From: Bradyrhizobium arachidis | GTDB taxonomy: Bacteria; Pseudomonadota; Alphaproteobacteria; Rhizobiales; Xanthobacteraceae | NCBI RefSeq assembly: GCF_015291705.1 | Contig: NZ_CP030050.1 | Location: 3,348,001 to 3,412,000 of the forward strand | Direction: 5' to 3' | DNA: 64,000 nt | In this document: positions 26,196 to 34,965 of the stretch, piece after piece | Layout of the letters: each line of letters starts with the position of its first letter | Position numbering within the stretch: position 1 is the first letter of the stretch | Notes under the pieces: model-generated | Database searches by the model: none | Told to the model about the DNA's origin: nothing | The model's input: only the letters and a program-made list of their open reading frames with translations | Position numbers and translations under genes: made by a program

Positions 26196-27710
26196 CTACG
26201 CCACCCGCCACTCCGGCACGCCATCCGCGGCTATCGTGATTTCGCCAATCGAACCCACCGGCGTGCGATCCATGTTCAGCAGATGGGTCAGCGTCGCGCT
26301 ATCGCTCGCCGGAATCCGCGCCAGCGTGCGCCGGTCGTCTTCCGTCCGCAGCATCACCACGCCATGCTCGACCTCGCCGCCGCGGCCGTAGAGCACCGTA
26401 AAGCTCTCGACCTTGCCCTTGCCTGAGGCCTCCGTCACGAACTCCGGCACCGCGCGCTTGTTGCGATCGGCTTCGCCTTGCACGCTCGTCTCCTGCGCCA
26501 GCGCCTCGCGCGGCGGCGCCTTCGACACCACCAGCGCGTGGTGCTTGGTGACGAAGCCGCCCTGGCCATAGAGCAGGCCGAGACTGGCGCCATCACGCAC
26601 CCGCCGCACCATCGCGCAGGCGGCATGCGTCATATAGGTGTTGAGCGGCGCGCCGAAGAAGGTGAGGCCACCGGTCACGGTCGGCTGGACGTCGTCGGAA
26701 AGACCCAGCGTCCGCCGTGCCATCTTGGGCACGCAGGGGAAGCAGCTGTAGAGCTCGATCGCGTCGAACTTCTTGCCGTCGCCACCAGCGAGGTCCATCA
26801 CGCTCCCGAGCACCGCATTCTGCGGATGGCTCTCGTAAAACTGGTCGCGCAAGAGATAGTCGCGCGGTTCTTCCGCGGAGGCGCCGCCGAGCGGATAGAC
26901 CAGCTTGTCTTCCGCGACGCCTGCCGCGCGCGCCTTGGCAAGGCTGGTGAGCAGCAGCGCACCGCCCATGTTGACACTGGGATTGGCCACCATGAGCTTG
27001 TTGTAGGGCCACGCGATCAGGCGGTTGTCCGCGGTCGGCGTCGTGATCTCCTCAGGCGCATAGCGCCGCTTCAGCCAGGCATTGGGGTTTTGCGCGGCCG
27101 CTTCCGAATAGCGCGACCACAGCGTGCCTGACTCCGCCATCGCCTCGCGCGGCGTCTGGCCCCAATGCGCGGAGGAGGCGGCCTCATAGAACGGATAGAC
27201 CGTGACGGGCCGGAACACGCCGAGCTTCACCGCTAGCGGCTTCTGGAACGCCGCGCCGCGCTTGGGCTCCTCGACGTCATGCGCAAACGGCGTCCATGGT
27301 AGCTTTGCGCCCGCGCGCTCGGCCTTGGTCGCGGTCGACTGCGCCTCCGCGCCGCACACCGCCGCCACGGTGCATTCGCCGCGCGCGATGCGCTTGGCCG
27401 CCTCGTGGATGTAACGGATCGGGCTCTCGCCGCCGACCGGGCCGTAATAGCAATGCGCCGGCGAGACGCCGAGGCGCTGCGCCAGCAGCTTTTCCGGATC
27501 GCGATAGCGCCAGCTCAGGAAATTGACGACGTCGAGCGACTGCACCTCACCGAGCAGCCTTGCGCCGGCATCAGTTTCTGCGCGTCGCAATGCCTGTTCG
27601 AGGAGATCGAGCGGCTCGAGGCCTTCGGTGATTTCTTTCGGGCGGTCGACGATCTCGCCGATGCCGACGATGACGGGGATGCGCTCTTCGGGAGTAAGGG
27701 AATTGGTCAT
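26196..27710 (-). CDS. Thiolase-like protein lacking the nucleophilic Cys
   Basis: A 504-residue thiolase-superfamily protein of the long type annotated as acetyl-CoA acetyltransferase with an extra C-terminal domain. At the place where thiolases have the acyl-accepting Cys (GGCSF in the gene at 54535) it reads GGESPIRYIHEAA, so the Cys is Glu. This is a family feature as far as I recall (related proteins have GGNTP). The C-terminal GQGGFVTKHHA replaces the usual CxGGG. From about residue 400 an extra beta-rich domain follows. The start is ATG 27710 with AAGAAGAA upstream; a frame to 27782 is rejected. It probably handles CoA esters, but thiolytic activity is doubtful. Confidence 0.75.
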   Translation of the reverse strand: MTNSLTPEERIPVIVGIGEIVDRPKEITEGLEPLDLLEQALRRAETDAGARLLGEVQSLDVVNFLSWRYRDPEKLLAQRLGVSPAHCYYGPVGGESPIRYIHEAAKRIARGECTVAAVCGAEAQSTATKAERAGAKLPWTPFAHDVEEPKRGAAFQKPLAVKLGVFRPVTVYPFYEAASSAHWGQTPREAMAESGTLWSRYSEAAAQNPNAWLKRRYAPEEITTPTADNRLIAWPYNKLMVANPSVNMGGALLLTSLAKARAAGVAEDKLVYPLGGASAEEPRDYLLRDQFYESHPQNAVLGSVMDLAGGDGKKFDAIELYSCFPCVPKMARRTLGLSDDVQPTVTGGLTFFGAPLNTYMTHAACAMVRRVRDGASLGLLYGQGGFVTKHHALVVSKAPPREALAQETSVQGEADRNKRAVPEFVTEASGKGKVESFTVLYGRGGEVEHGVVMLRTEDDRRTLARIPASDSATLTHLLNMDRTPVGSIGEITIAADGVPEWRVA

Positions 27711-27791
27711 TTCTTCTTGCTTTACGTTTCGGATCTTGGGCACGCCGTCGCCCTTCGTGGCTCGCTGCGCGGCGCTACGCACCGCGCGGCT

Positions 27792-27883
27792 CGCACCTCA
27801 GGGTGACGGCTACGGGGACAGCGTCATCCTGAGGTGCGAGGTCGGCCGCGCATTTGCGCCGCCGGCCGAGCCTCGAAGGATGG
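27792..27883. repeat. Intergenic inverted repeat, family F
   Basis: CGCACCTCAGGGTGACG and GTCATCCTGAGGTGCG are nearly perfect arms, followed by GGCCGCGC...GCCGGCC and CCTCGAAGGATGG. It lies in the gap between two leftward genes (nitronate monooxygenase and the thiolase-like gene). Confidence 0.75.
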
Positions 27884-27914
27884 GCCGCGGGCGCTGCTCT
27901 GGCCACACACACCA

Positions 27915-29048
27915 TCACTCCGCCACCAGCGCATTCATGTGCTCGACGGCTTCGGCGAAATCTTCCTTGAACTCCTGCACCACGGCGCCTGCCGACTTCA
28001 CGCTGTCGATCAGTCCCACGCCCTGGCCGACGAAATAGCTGACGAGATCACGCGCCTTCGCATTGCCGCTTGCGGCCGCGCGATCGATCGAATTGAATGC
28101 ATCGCGGCTGATGATGCTTTGCAGCGGCATCGGCAGCGCGCCCGGGCTTTCCGGCGCGCGGTCCCAGGCATCGGTCCAGACCGAGCGGAGCTGGCGCGCC
28201 GGCTTGCCGGTGCGGCCCTTCGAGCGGATCGCATCGCGCGAGGACGCAGCGATCATCTTCTCGCGAAAGATCTCGCTGGTCTCGGCTTCGACGGTCGCGA
28301 GCCACACCGAGCCGGTCCATGCGCCCGCGGCGCCCATCGCCATGCAGGCGGCCATCTGCCGCCCCGTCATGATGCCGCCGGCCGCCAGCACTGGTACGTC
28401 GCGGATTTTCTTGATCGCCTTGATCACCTCGGGCACCAGCACCATGGTCGAGACTTCGCCGCAATGGCCGCCGGCCTCGGTGCCCTGCACCACGAGGATG
28501 TCGACACCGGCCGCGACCTGGCGCAGCGCGTGCTCCTTGGCGCCGACGAGCGCGGCCACAGGCACGCCGTGCGTCTTGCCCATCTCGATCATCGCCTTCG
28601 GCGGCACGCCCAGCGCATTCGCGATCAGGCGGATCGGATGATTGAAGGAGACTTCGAGCAGCTCCAGCGCCGTCTTGGCGTCGAACGGCTGCGGCCGGTT
28701 GTCGGCGACATCAGTGGTGGTCAGCTCGATATCGTATTTCTTCAGCAGGTCGCGCGTGTAGGCACGGTGCTCCTGCGGCACGCGAGCTTCCAGGCTCTTC
28801 CAGGTGACGTCCTTCTCGCCGGCGGTCGAGATGTTTTCGGGGATCAGCACGTCGATGCCATAGGGCTTGCCGTCGACGTGGTCGTCGATCCATTTCAGCT
28901 CGCGTTCGAGCGTATCGGGCGTGTGCGCGGTGGCGCCCAACACGCCGAAGCCACCGGCGCGGCTGACAGCGGCAACGACATCACGGCAATGGCTGAAGGC
29001 GAGTAGCGGGAACTCGATGCCCAGCATGTCGCAGATCGGCGATTTCAT
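27915..29048 (-). CDS. Nitronate monooxygenase-family FMN enzyme
   Basis: A 377-residue TIM-barrel flavoprotein of the NMO/2-nitropropane dioxygenase family. FMN-binding stretches are GGFGVLGA near residues 32-39, VVQGTEAGGHCG near 190-201 and PVLAAGGIMTGRQMAA near 223-238. The start is ATG 29048 with GGGAGAG 5 bases upstream; the frame continues to 29423 but has no family sequence before the ATG. It is divergent from the Baeyer-Villiger monooxygenase gene. Members oxidise alkyl nitronates such as propionate 3-nitronate, and some act as other FMN oxidoreductases, so the substrate remains open. Confidence 0.85.
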   Translation of the reverse strand: MKSPICDMLGIEFPLLAFSHCRDVVAAVSRAGGFGVLGATAHTPDTLERELKWIDDHVDGKPYGIDVLIPENISTAGEKDVTWKSLEARVPQEHRAYTRDLLKKYDIELTTTDVADNRPQPFDAKTALELLEVSFNHPIRLIANALGVPPKAMIEMGKTHGVPVAALVGAKEHALRQVAAGVDILVVQGTEAGGHCGEVSTMVLVPEVIKAIKKIRDVPVLAAGGIMTGRQMAACMAMGAAGAWTGSVWLATVEAETSEIFREKMIAASSRDAIRSKGRTGKPARQLRSVWTDAWDRAPESPGALPMPLQSIISRDAFNSIDRAAASGNAKARDLVSYFVGQGVGLIDSVKSAGAVVQEFKEDFAEAVEHMNALVAE

Positions 29049-29302
29049 GGCTCTCTCCCGGCGGTCGCCTTCGTTGCTGTTGTTGCTTTGCGCGCGAAGA
29101 TTGTTTGACGCTAGCCCATTGTTATCAGCGATGCCATGCCGGATTCGGCCGTGCATCTTGCGTGCAGGCGCCGCGCAGTAGATGCACCATTCCGCTCCAC
29201 AAAATAAGCGGGCCGGGGCTGTCCGATTTGCCTCTTGCGCTTTCGCATCCTTCAGAGAATGCTGGCTCACAACAGCAGAAAACAATCGGGGAGCGCCAAG
29301 CG

Positions 29303-30958
29303 ATGTCGTCAGCGCAAGCGAGTCCAGCCCAGGGTGCGGAAGCCTACGACGTGGTCGTCGTCGGTGCAGGCTTTGCCGGCCTGTACATGCTGCACCGGTT
29401 GCGCGGGCTCGGCTTCTCGGCACGCGTCTTCGAGCAGGGCGGCGGCGTCGGCGGCACCTGGTACTGGAATCGCTATCCCGGCGCGCGTTGCGACGTCGAG
29501 AGCATGCAGTATTCCTACTCCTTCTCCGAGGAGCTCCAGCAGGAATGGGACTGGAGCGAGCGCTACGCGCCGCAACCGGAGATCCTGAAATACGCCAATC
29601 ACGTCGCCGACCGTTTTGACCTTCGCCGCGACATCCAGTTCAACACCCGCGTCGAGCGCGCCGTGTTCGATGAGCGTGCGAACAGCTGGTCGGTTACGAC
29701 TTCCGACGGCAGGATCGTTCAGGCGCAGTTCGTCGTGCTCGCCACCGGCTGTCTCTCGAACGCGCGCAAGCCCGACATCAAGGGCCTCGAAAACTTCAGG
29801 GGGGCCGTCTATCACACCGGCAACTGGCCGCATGAAGACGTCGACTTCACCGGCCTGCGCGTCGGTCTCATCGGCACGGGATCGTCAGGCATCCAGTCGG
29901 CGCCTATCATTGCCGAACAGGCGAAACATCTCACCGTGTTTCAGCGCACCGCGAACTTCTCGATTCCCGCCCGCAACGCCGCGCTCACCGACGAGGAGCG
30001 CGATGCGTTCCGCAAGAACTATCCGGAGATCCGCCGCTTCGCCCGCGAGGTCGCCCGCAACGGCATCTATGCCGAGCAGCCCGACCGCGGCGCGCTCGAC
30101 GATGCCGAGGACGTCAGGCGCGCCAAATACAAGGCGCGGTGGGATCATGGCGGGCTCACCTTCATGTACGTCTACAACAATCTCGGCCTCAATCAGGCCG
30201 CGAACGACACCGCCGCCAATTACGTCCGCGGCAAGATCGCCGAAATCGTGACGGACCCTGAGACCGCCAGGCTGCTGCAGCCGAGCAGCCATCCGATCGG
30301 CACCAAGCGCATCTGCATCGACACGGATTACTTCAAGACCTTCAACCGGCCGAACGTCTCGCTGGTCGACATCAAGACCAACCCGATTGAGGAGATCACC
30401 GCGAACGCGGTCCGTGTCGCAGGACGGGATCACGAGGTCGATGCGCTGGTCATGGCGACTGGCTTCGACGCCATGACGGGGTCTGTGGCGAAGATCGACA
30501 TCCACGGCCGTGGCGGGCAGACGCTGAACCAGAAATGGGCGGAGGGGCCAAAGACCTATCTCGGGCTGATGAGCGCGGGCTTTCCGAACCTCTTCATCGT
30601 CACCGGCCCCGGCAGCCCGTCTGTGCTGTCGAACATGATCGTGTCGATCGAGCAGCATGTCGACTGGATCGCCGACAGCCTTGTCCATATCCGCGGGCAG
30701 GGCCTCGCGACGATTGAGGCGGACGGGGACGCCGAGGAGAGATGGGTCGCCCATGTCAACGAGGTCGCCCACGGCACGCTCTATCCGCAGGCCAATTCCT
30801 GGTACATGGGGGCGAACATCCCGGGCAAGCCGCGCATCTTCATGCCCTATATCGGCGGCGTCGGCGTCTACCGCCGCATCTGCGACGAGGTCGCAGCGAA
30901 GGGATATGAGGGTTTTGTGATGGAGGCGGAACTGCGGCAGCAGGCGGCAGCGTCATAG
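29303..30958 (+). CDS. Flavin-containing (Baeyer-Villiger-type) monooxygenase
   Basis: A 551-residue class B flavoprotein monooxygenase. FAD motif GAGFAG is at residues 21-26, GGTWYWNRYPGARCD follows, and the Baeyer-Villiger fingerprint FxGxxxHxxxW appears as FRGAVYHTGNW near 165-175. The NADPH motif GTGSSG is near 192-197, and MATGFDAMTG sits in the C-terminal half. This matches cyclohexanone-monooxygenase-like enzymes that insert oxygen into ketones using NADPH and O2. GGGGAG lies 9 bases before the ATG. It faces the nitronate monooxygenase divergently and is followed by a GST. Natural substrate could be a cyclic or linear ketone from terpenoid or fatty compounds. Confidence 0.9.
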   Translation: MSSAQASPAQGAEAYDVVVVGAGFAGLYMLHRLRGLGFSARVFEQGGGVGGTWYWNRYPGARCDVESMQYSYSFSEELQQEWDWSERYAPQPEILKYANHVADRFDLRRDIQFNTRVERAVFDERANSWSVTTSDGRIVQAQFVVLATGCLSNARKPDIKGLENFRGAVYHTGNWPHEDVDFTGLRVGLIGTGSSGIQSAPIIAEQAKHLTVFQRTANFSIPARNAALTDEERDAFRKNYPEIRRFAREVARNGIYAEQPDRGALDDAEDVRRAKYKARWDHGGLTFMYVYNNLGLNQAANDTAANYVRGKIAEIVTDPETARLLQPSSHPIGTKRICIDTDYFKTFNRPNVSLVDIKTNPIEEITANAVRVAGRDHEVDALVMATGFDAMTGSVAKIDIHGRGGQTLNQKWAEGPKTYLGLMSAGFPNLFIVTGPGSPSVLSNMIVSIEQHVDWIADSLVHIRGQGLATIEADGDAEERWVAHVNEVAHGTLYPQANSWYMGANIPGKPRIFMPYIGGVGVYRRICDEVAAKGYEGFVMEAELRQQAAAS

Positions 30959-30964
30959 AGGCTG

Positions 30965-31000
30965 TCATTCCGGGGCTCGTCCTGCGGGCGCCCCGGAATT
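30965..31000. repeat. Short family B-like palindrome
   Basis: ATTCCGGGGC and GCCCCGGAAT arms with a short CG-rich centre lie just after the monooxygenase stop. It looks like a single-arm remnant of the longer family B elements and may act as a transcript end. Confidence 0.55.
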
Positions 31001-31127
31001 GTGTGGGGAGGGCACCTGCCATGACGAAACGTAGAGTTGCCCCGCCGGGCAATGCATTTCGGAGGCCTTGCTATCGGCCATCCGCGGGCTAATTAATGCA
31101 CGCGCATCTTTTTGCCGGAGCCCCCGC

Positions 31128-32006
31128 ATGACCGACGCCCCCGCCTACGTGCCGCCCAAAGTCTGGACCTGGAACAAGGAGAATGGCGGGCAGTTCGCCA
31201 GCATCAACCGGCCCATTGCCGGCCCCACCCACGACAAGGAGCTGCCCATCGGCAAGCATCCCCTCCAGCTCTATTCGCTGGCGACCCCGAACGGGGTGAA
31301 GGTCACGGTGATGCTGGAGGAGCTGCTGGCGCTCGGCCACAAGGGCGCCGAATACGACGCCTGGCTGATCAGGATCGGCAACGGCGACCAGTTCGGCAGC
31401 GGCTTTGTCGACATCAATCCGAACTCGAAAATCCCGGCGCTGATGGACCGCTCGGGTCCGGAGCCGATCCGCGTGTTCGAATCCGGCTCGATCCTGTTCT
31501 ACCTCGCCGAGAAATTCGGCGGCGCCTTCCTTCCGAAGGAGATCAAGGCCCGCACTGACACCATGTCCTGGCTGTTCTGGCAGATGGGCAGCGCGCCCTA
31601 TCTCGGCGGCGGCTTTGGCCATTTCTATGCCTACGCACCGTTCAAGATCGAATACGCCATCGACCGCTTCGCGATGGAGGTGAAGCGGCAGCTCGACGTG
31701 CTCGACCGTCGCCTCGCCGACAATGAGTACCTCGCGGGGAAGGAGTACACGATTGCCGACATGGCGGTGTGGCCGTGGTACGGCGCGCTCGCCAAGGGGC
31801 TGGTCTACGGCGCCGGCGAATTTTTGTCGGTGCAGGACTACAAGAACGTGCAGCGCTGGACCGACCAGATCGCGCAGCGCCCCGCGGTGAAGCGCGGCCG
31901 CATGGTCAACCGTGTCTCCGGCGATCCCTCGAGCCAGCTCCACGAGCGGCACGACGCCAGCGATTTCGAGACGAAGACTCAGGACAAGATCGAGCCGGCG
32001 ACGTAG
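31128..32006 (+). CDS. yghU: Glutathione-dependent disulfide-bond oxidoreductase (YghU-type GST)
   Basis: A 292-residue GST-superfamily protein. The long N-terminal extension VPPKVWTWNKENGGQFASIN and HPLQLYSLATPNGVKV are typical of the YghU/Nu-class, which binds two glutathiones and reduces disulfides. The N-terminal thioredoxin-like domain runs to about residue 130 (ESGSILFYLAEKFGG) and the C-terminal helical domain has YTIADMAVWPWYG. GGAG precedes the ATG by 8 bases. It follows the monooxygenase on the same strand by 169 bases; a functional link is possible but unproven. Confidence 0.87.
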   Translation: MTDAPAYVPPKVWTWNKENGGQFASINRPIAGPTHDKELPIGKHPLQLYSLATPNGVKVTVMLEELLALGHKGAEYDAWLIRIGNGDQFGSGFVDINPNSKIPALMDRSGPEPIRVFESGSILFYLAEKFGGAFLPKEIKARTDTMSWLFWQMGSAPYLGGGFGHFYAYAPFKIEYAIDRFAMEVKRQLDVLDRRLADNEYLAGKEYTIADMAVWPWYGALAKGLVYGAGEFLSVQDYKNVQRWTDQIAQRPAVKRGRMVNRVSGDPSSQLHERHDASDFETKTQDKIEPAT

Positions 32007-32015
32007 GTGCCTTTC

Positions 32016-32079
32016 TTCACCTCTCCCCGCTTGCGGGGAGAGGTCGAATTCGATCGAAGATCGAATTCGGGTGAGGGGG
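32016..32079. repeat. Intergenic inverted repeat, family E
   Basis: CACCTCTCCCCGC/GCGGGGAGAGG is followed by GAATTCGATC/GATCGAATTC and then GGTGAGGGGGT. A short copy of the element at 4711, placed after the yghU stop. Confidence 0.65.
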
Positions 32080-32105
32080 TACGGGTCTCACTGCGATCTC
32101 AGTCT

Positions 32106-32196
32106 CGTAGGGTGGGCAAAGCGAAGCGTGCCCACCAATCGGCATGATGCGCAAAAAGACGTGGGCACGGCGCTCCGCGCCTTTGCCCACCCTACG
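32106..32196. repeat. Intergenic inverted repeat, family A
   Basis: CGTAGGGTGGGCAAAGCG...GTGCCCACC mirrored by GTGGGCACGGCGC...CTTTGCCCACCCTACG. It ends 3 bases before the flavin-reductase stop, between convergent genes. Confidence 0.85.
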
Positions 32197-32198
32197 CC

Positions 32199-32816
32199 CT
32201 ACGATTTCTTCACTCCCTCCGCCGCCGGAAACACCACGCGGTCGTCCGTGCGGCAGTAGCGGTCGGCGAACATGCGGCCGATCGGGTGATAGCGGTCCAT
32301 GTGCACCCGCATCGCCGTGTCGTCCCACAGCTCGTCGCGGATGTGGAAGTGGATGCCTTCGCCCATGATCAGGCGGCGATCGTCGTTGACGTCGATCAGC
32401 TTCCAGAGCTTGCACTCCATCGCCCAGGGCGCGTCGGCAAGCCGCGGCACGGCGATCCTGGTCGAGGGCGCGAGCTTCAGGCCGAGATAATCGGGCTCGC
32501 CGATCTCAGGCGGAAAATCGCCGCTGCTCTCGTGCATGGCCCGCGCCAGCGGCTCGTCGGCGAGGTTGACCACGAACTCGCCGGTACGCTGGATGTTGAG
32601 AAAGGTGTCCTTGTCCTCGCCATTCGGCTTGCGGTTGGCCGCGAACATGCAGAGCGGCGGATCCTCGCAGAAGGCGTTGAAGAAGCTGAACGGCGCGGCG
32701 TTGACCACGCCGGTCGGCCCCACTGACGTCACCCAGGCGATCGGCCGTGGCAGGATGAAGGACGTCAGCACCTTGTAGCGCTCGCGTGGCGTCAGGTCAC
32801 TGGCGGCGTAGTCCAT
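32199..32816 (-). CDS. Flavin reductase-family protein (DIM6/NTAB)
   Basis: A 205-residue FMN-binding split-barrel protein. Family stretches are LPRPIAWVTSV near residues 22-32, NAAPFSFFNAFCEDPPL near 39-55, and DTFLNIQRTGEFVVNLA near 70-86. The start is ATG 32816 with AGGAG 6 bases upstream; an open frame to 32903 lies inside the repeat. Members supply reduced flavin to two-component oxygenases or act directly. The neighbouring monooxygenase at 29303 is one-component, so a partner is not evident. Confidence 0.85.
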   Translation of the reverse strand: MDYAASDLTPRERYKVLTSFILPRPIAWVTSVGPTGVVNAAPFSFFNAFCEDPPLCMFAANRKPNGEDKDTFLNIQRTGEFVVNLADEPLARAMHESSGDFPPEIGEPDYLGLKLAPSTRIAVPRLADAPWAMECKLWKLIDVNDDRRLIMGEGIHFHIRDELWDDTAMRVHMDRYHPIGRMFADRYCRTDDRVVFPAAEGVKKS

Positions 32817-32841
32817 GGCGGCTCCTGGAGGGGTGCAACTT

Positions 32842-32937
32842 CGTAGGGTGGGCAAAGCGAAAGCGTGCCCACCACCTGTCGCGTGAGCCGCGATGCTGGG
32901 CACGGCGCGCGAAGTGCGCGCCTTTGCCCACCCTACG
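32842..32937. repeat. Intergenic inverted repeat, family A
   Basis: CGTAGGGTGGGCAAAGCG and its mirror CTTTGCCCACCCTACG bound this copy. It occupies most of the gap between the acyl-CoA dehydrogenase stop and the flavin-reductase start, so it lies within a leftward gene series. Confidence 0.85.
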
Positions 32938-32966
32938 GCTCTTCCCGAGCGGGGAGAGGCGACGCC

Positions 32967-34244
32967 TCACGCCATGCTCAGCTCGTGCCGTCCCACCACC
33001 ATCCAGTGCACCTCGTCCGGACCATCCGCGAAACGCAGGTGCCGCACGTCCTGGTACATCTCCGCGAGCGGGGTCCAGTGCGAGATGCCGGTGGCGCCGT
33101 GCATCTGGATCGCCTGGTCGATGATCTTGCAGGCGCGCTCGGGCACCATGGCCTTGACCATGGAGACCCAGACGCGGGCTTCCTTGTTGCCGAGCACGTC
33201 CATCGCCTTCGCCGCCTTCAGCACCATCAGCCGCATCGCCTCGATCTCGCAGCGGGCCTGCGCGATGATCTGCATGTTGCCGCCGAGATGGGCGATCTTC
33301 TTGCCGAACGCTTCGCGGGTGAGGCCACGCTGCACCATCAGGTCGAGCGCCTTCTCGGCCTTGCCGATGGTGCGCATGCAGTGATGGATGCGGCCCGGCC
33401 CGAGACGGAGCTGCGAGATCTCGAAGCCGCGGCCTTCGCCGAGCAGCATGTTCTCCTTCGGCACGCGCACATTGTTGAAGCGCATGTGCATGTGGCCGCG
33501 CGGCGCATGGTCCTGGCCGAACACGTACATCGGTCCGAGCACCTCGACGCCGGGCGTGTCGCGCGGCACCAGGATCTGCGACTGCTGCTTGCTCGGCGCC
33601 GCATCCGGATTGGTCTTCACCATCACGATGAGGATCTTGCAGCGGGGATCGCCAAGGCCCGAGATGTAATACTTCTCACCGTTGATGACCCATTCGTCGC
33701 CGACGAGCTTTGCCGTCGTCGAGATGTTCTTGGCGTCGGAGGAGGCGACGTTCGGCTCGGTCATGACATAGGCCGAGCGGATCTCGCCGTTCATCAGCGG
33801 CTTGAGCCACTTCTCCTTCTGCTCCTTGGTGCCGACGCGCTCCAGCACCTCCATGTTGCCAGTGTCGGGCGCCGAGCAGTTCATGGTTTCGGAGGCCAGC
33901 GGGCTCTTGCCGAGCTCGGCGGCGATATAGGCGTAGTCGAGATTCTTCAGGCCCTGGCCGGTCTCGTCGTCGGGCAGGAAGAAATTCCAGAGGCCTTCCT
34001 GCTTGGCCTTGTTCTTGGCCTTCTCGAGCACCTCGAGCTGCTTCGGCGTGAAGCTCCAGCGATCCTCCTTGCCTTCGCCGGCCTTGGCGAACTCGATCGA
34101 CATCGGCTCGACGGTGTCGCGGATGAACTTCTTGACGTGATCATAAAGCGGCCGGACCTGGTCCGACATGCGAAGGTCGTTCAGCTCGTCGCCGGGATTG
34201 AGCGTGTAGTTGGTGGTGCGGGGAATGTAGGCGTGCTTTGTCAT
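32967..34244 (-). CDS. ACAD10/11-like acyl-CoA dehydrogenase
   Basis: A 425-residue FAD enzyme of the acyl-CoA dehydrogenase fold. Flavin and substrate stretches are AYVMTEPNVASSDA near 158-171, INGEKYYISG near 190-199, and IQMHGATGISHWTPLA. The catalytic-base region, normally YEGTSQIQ, reads ADGPDEVH, so the expected Glu is Asp. This is the pattern I associate with the ACAD10/11 and LvaC branch, which acts on phosphorylated 4-hydroxyacyl-CoA rather than doing simple dehydrogenation. A matching APH-fold kinase and DUF6285 gene lie at 36793-38160. An SDR and VOC gene lie between them on this strand. Classical medium/long-chain dehydrogenation is the alternative. Confidence 0.85.
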   Translation of the reverse strand: MTKHAYIPRTTNYTLNPGDELNDLRMSDQVRPLYDHVKKFIRDTVEPMSIEFAKAGEGKEDRWSFTPKQLEVLEKAKNKAKQEGLWNFFLPDDETGQGLKNLDYAYIAAELGKSPLASETMNCSAPDTGNMEVLERVGTKEQKEKWLKPLMNGEIRSAYVMTEPNVASSDAKNISTTAKLVGDEWVINGEKYYISGLGDPRCKILIVMVKTNPDAAPSKQQSQILVPRDTPGVEVLGPMYVFGQDHAPRGHMHMRFNNVRVPKENMLLGEGRGFEISQLRLGPGRIHHCMRTIGKAEKALDLMVQRGLTREAFGKKIAHLGGNMQIIAQARCEIEAMRLMVLKAAKAMDVLGNKEARVWVSMVKAMVPERACKIIDQAIQMHGATGISHWTPLAEMYQDVRHLRFADGPDEVHWMVVGRHELSMA

Positions 34245-34424
34245 TGTTCCTCCCGAAGGCGCTGAGATCGTGTTGGCCGCAACAATAGTCGCAGCGACGC
34301 CAAAGTGCGAGCGCGTATTTTCTCACGCGAGCCATGCCATGTGATGGAATTTCGCGAGGGCGTTTGAAATGTTGTTTGAATGGGAGGCGGGCGAGAGACG
34401 GCGGGCGCGTGCGTCACTCTCCGC

Positions 34425-34528
34425 TGTCATCGCCCGACTTGTTCGGGCGATCCAGTATTCCAGAGACAGCGGTGATTCACAGAGAAGCCGTGGCGTACTG
34501 GATGCCCCGGTCAAGCCGGGGCATGACA
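34425..34528. repeat. Intergenic inverted repeat, family D
   Basis: TCATCGCCCGACTTGTTCGGGCGATCCAGTATT-type left half (two short arms flanking TTGT) and GTACTGGATGCCCCGG...CCGGGGCATGAC right half. It sits in the 302-base gap 34245-34546 between the leftward VOC and acyl-CoA dehydrogenase genes. I see nothing else in that gap except the dehydrogenase's upstream region (34245-34424). Confidence 0.75.
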
Positions 34529-34546
34529 ACAGTGGTTGCCGCTAAA

Positions 34547-34927
34547 TCAATTCGGCATCCGGTGCATCGCGCAGATCTTGTTGCCGTCGAGATCGCGCAA
34601 ATAGGCGATATAGAGCTTGTTCCCCGCGCCCTCGCGGATGCCGGGCGGATTCTCGATCGGCGTTCCGCCGGCCGCGACGCCGGCGGCGTGCCACTTGTCG
34701 ACCTGCTCAGGCGAGTTGGCGGCAAAGCCGATGGTGCCGCCGTTCGCACAGGTCGCCGGCTCGCCGTTGATCGGCTTCGTCACCGAGAACACGCCGGTCT
34801 TGGTGATGTAGAAGATGCGGTGCCCGTCGACCCTGGCCGGCCGCACCTCGAGTGTGCTCAGTAGGCTGTCGTAGAACGCCTTGGCCTTGTCGAGGTCGTT
34901 GGTGCCGATCATCACGTGTGAAAACAT
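34547..34927 (-). CDS. VOC-family (glyoxalase/bleomycin-resistance-like) protein
   Basis: A 126-residue single-module vicinal-oxygen-chelate protein. It begins MFSHVMIGTNDLDKAKAFYD, with the first putative metal His at residue 4, and ends YLRDLDGNKICAMHR with the typical DPDGN-like turn. AGGG precedes the ATG. Such proteins are glyoxalases, isomerases, dioxygenases or binding proteins; no specific role can be read. It is flanked by repeats on both sides within a leftward series. Confidence 0.8.
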   Translation of the reverse strand: MFSHVMIGTNDLDKAKAFYDSLLSTLEVRPARVDGHRIFYITKTGVFSVTKPINGEPATCANGGTIGFAANSPEQVDKWHAAGVAAGGTPIENPPGIREGAGNKLYIAYLRDLDGNKICAMHRMPN

Positions 34928-34965
34928 TTGCCCTGTTCCCCTCTGCGCTTACAAACTCGGAAAAC

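Noticed and set aside
29049..29423. N-terminal extension of nitronate monooxygenase to 502 residues
   Set aside because: The family sequence begins at the ATG at 29048 with a good ribosome-binding site; the extension overlaps the divergent monooxygenase gene.
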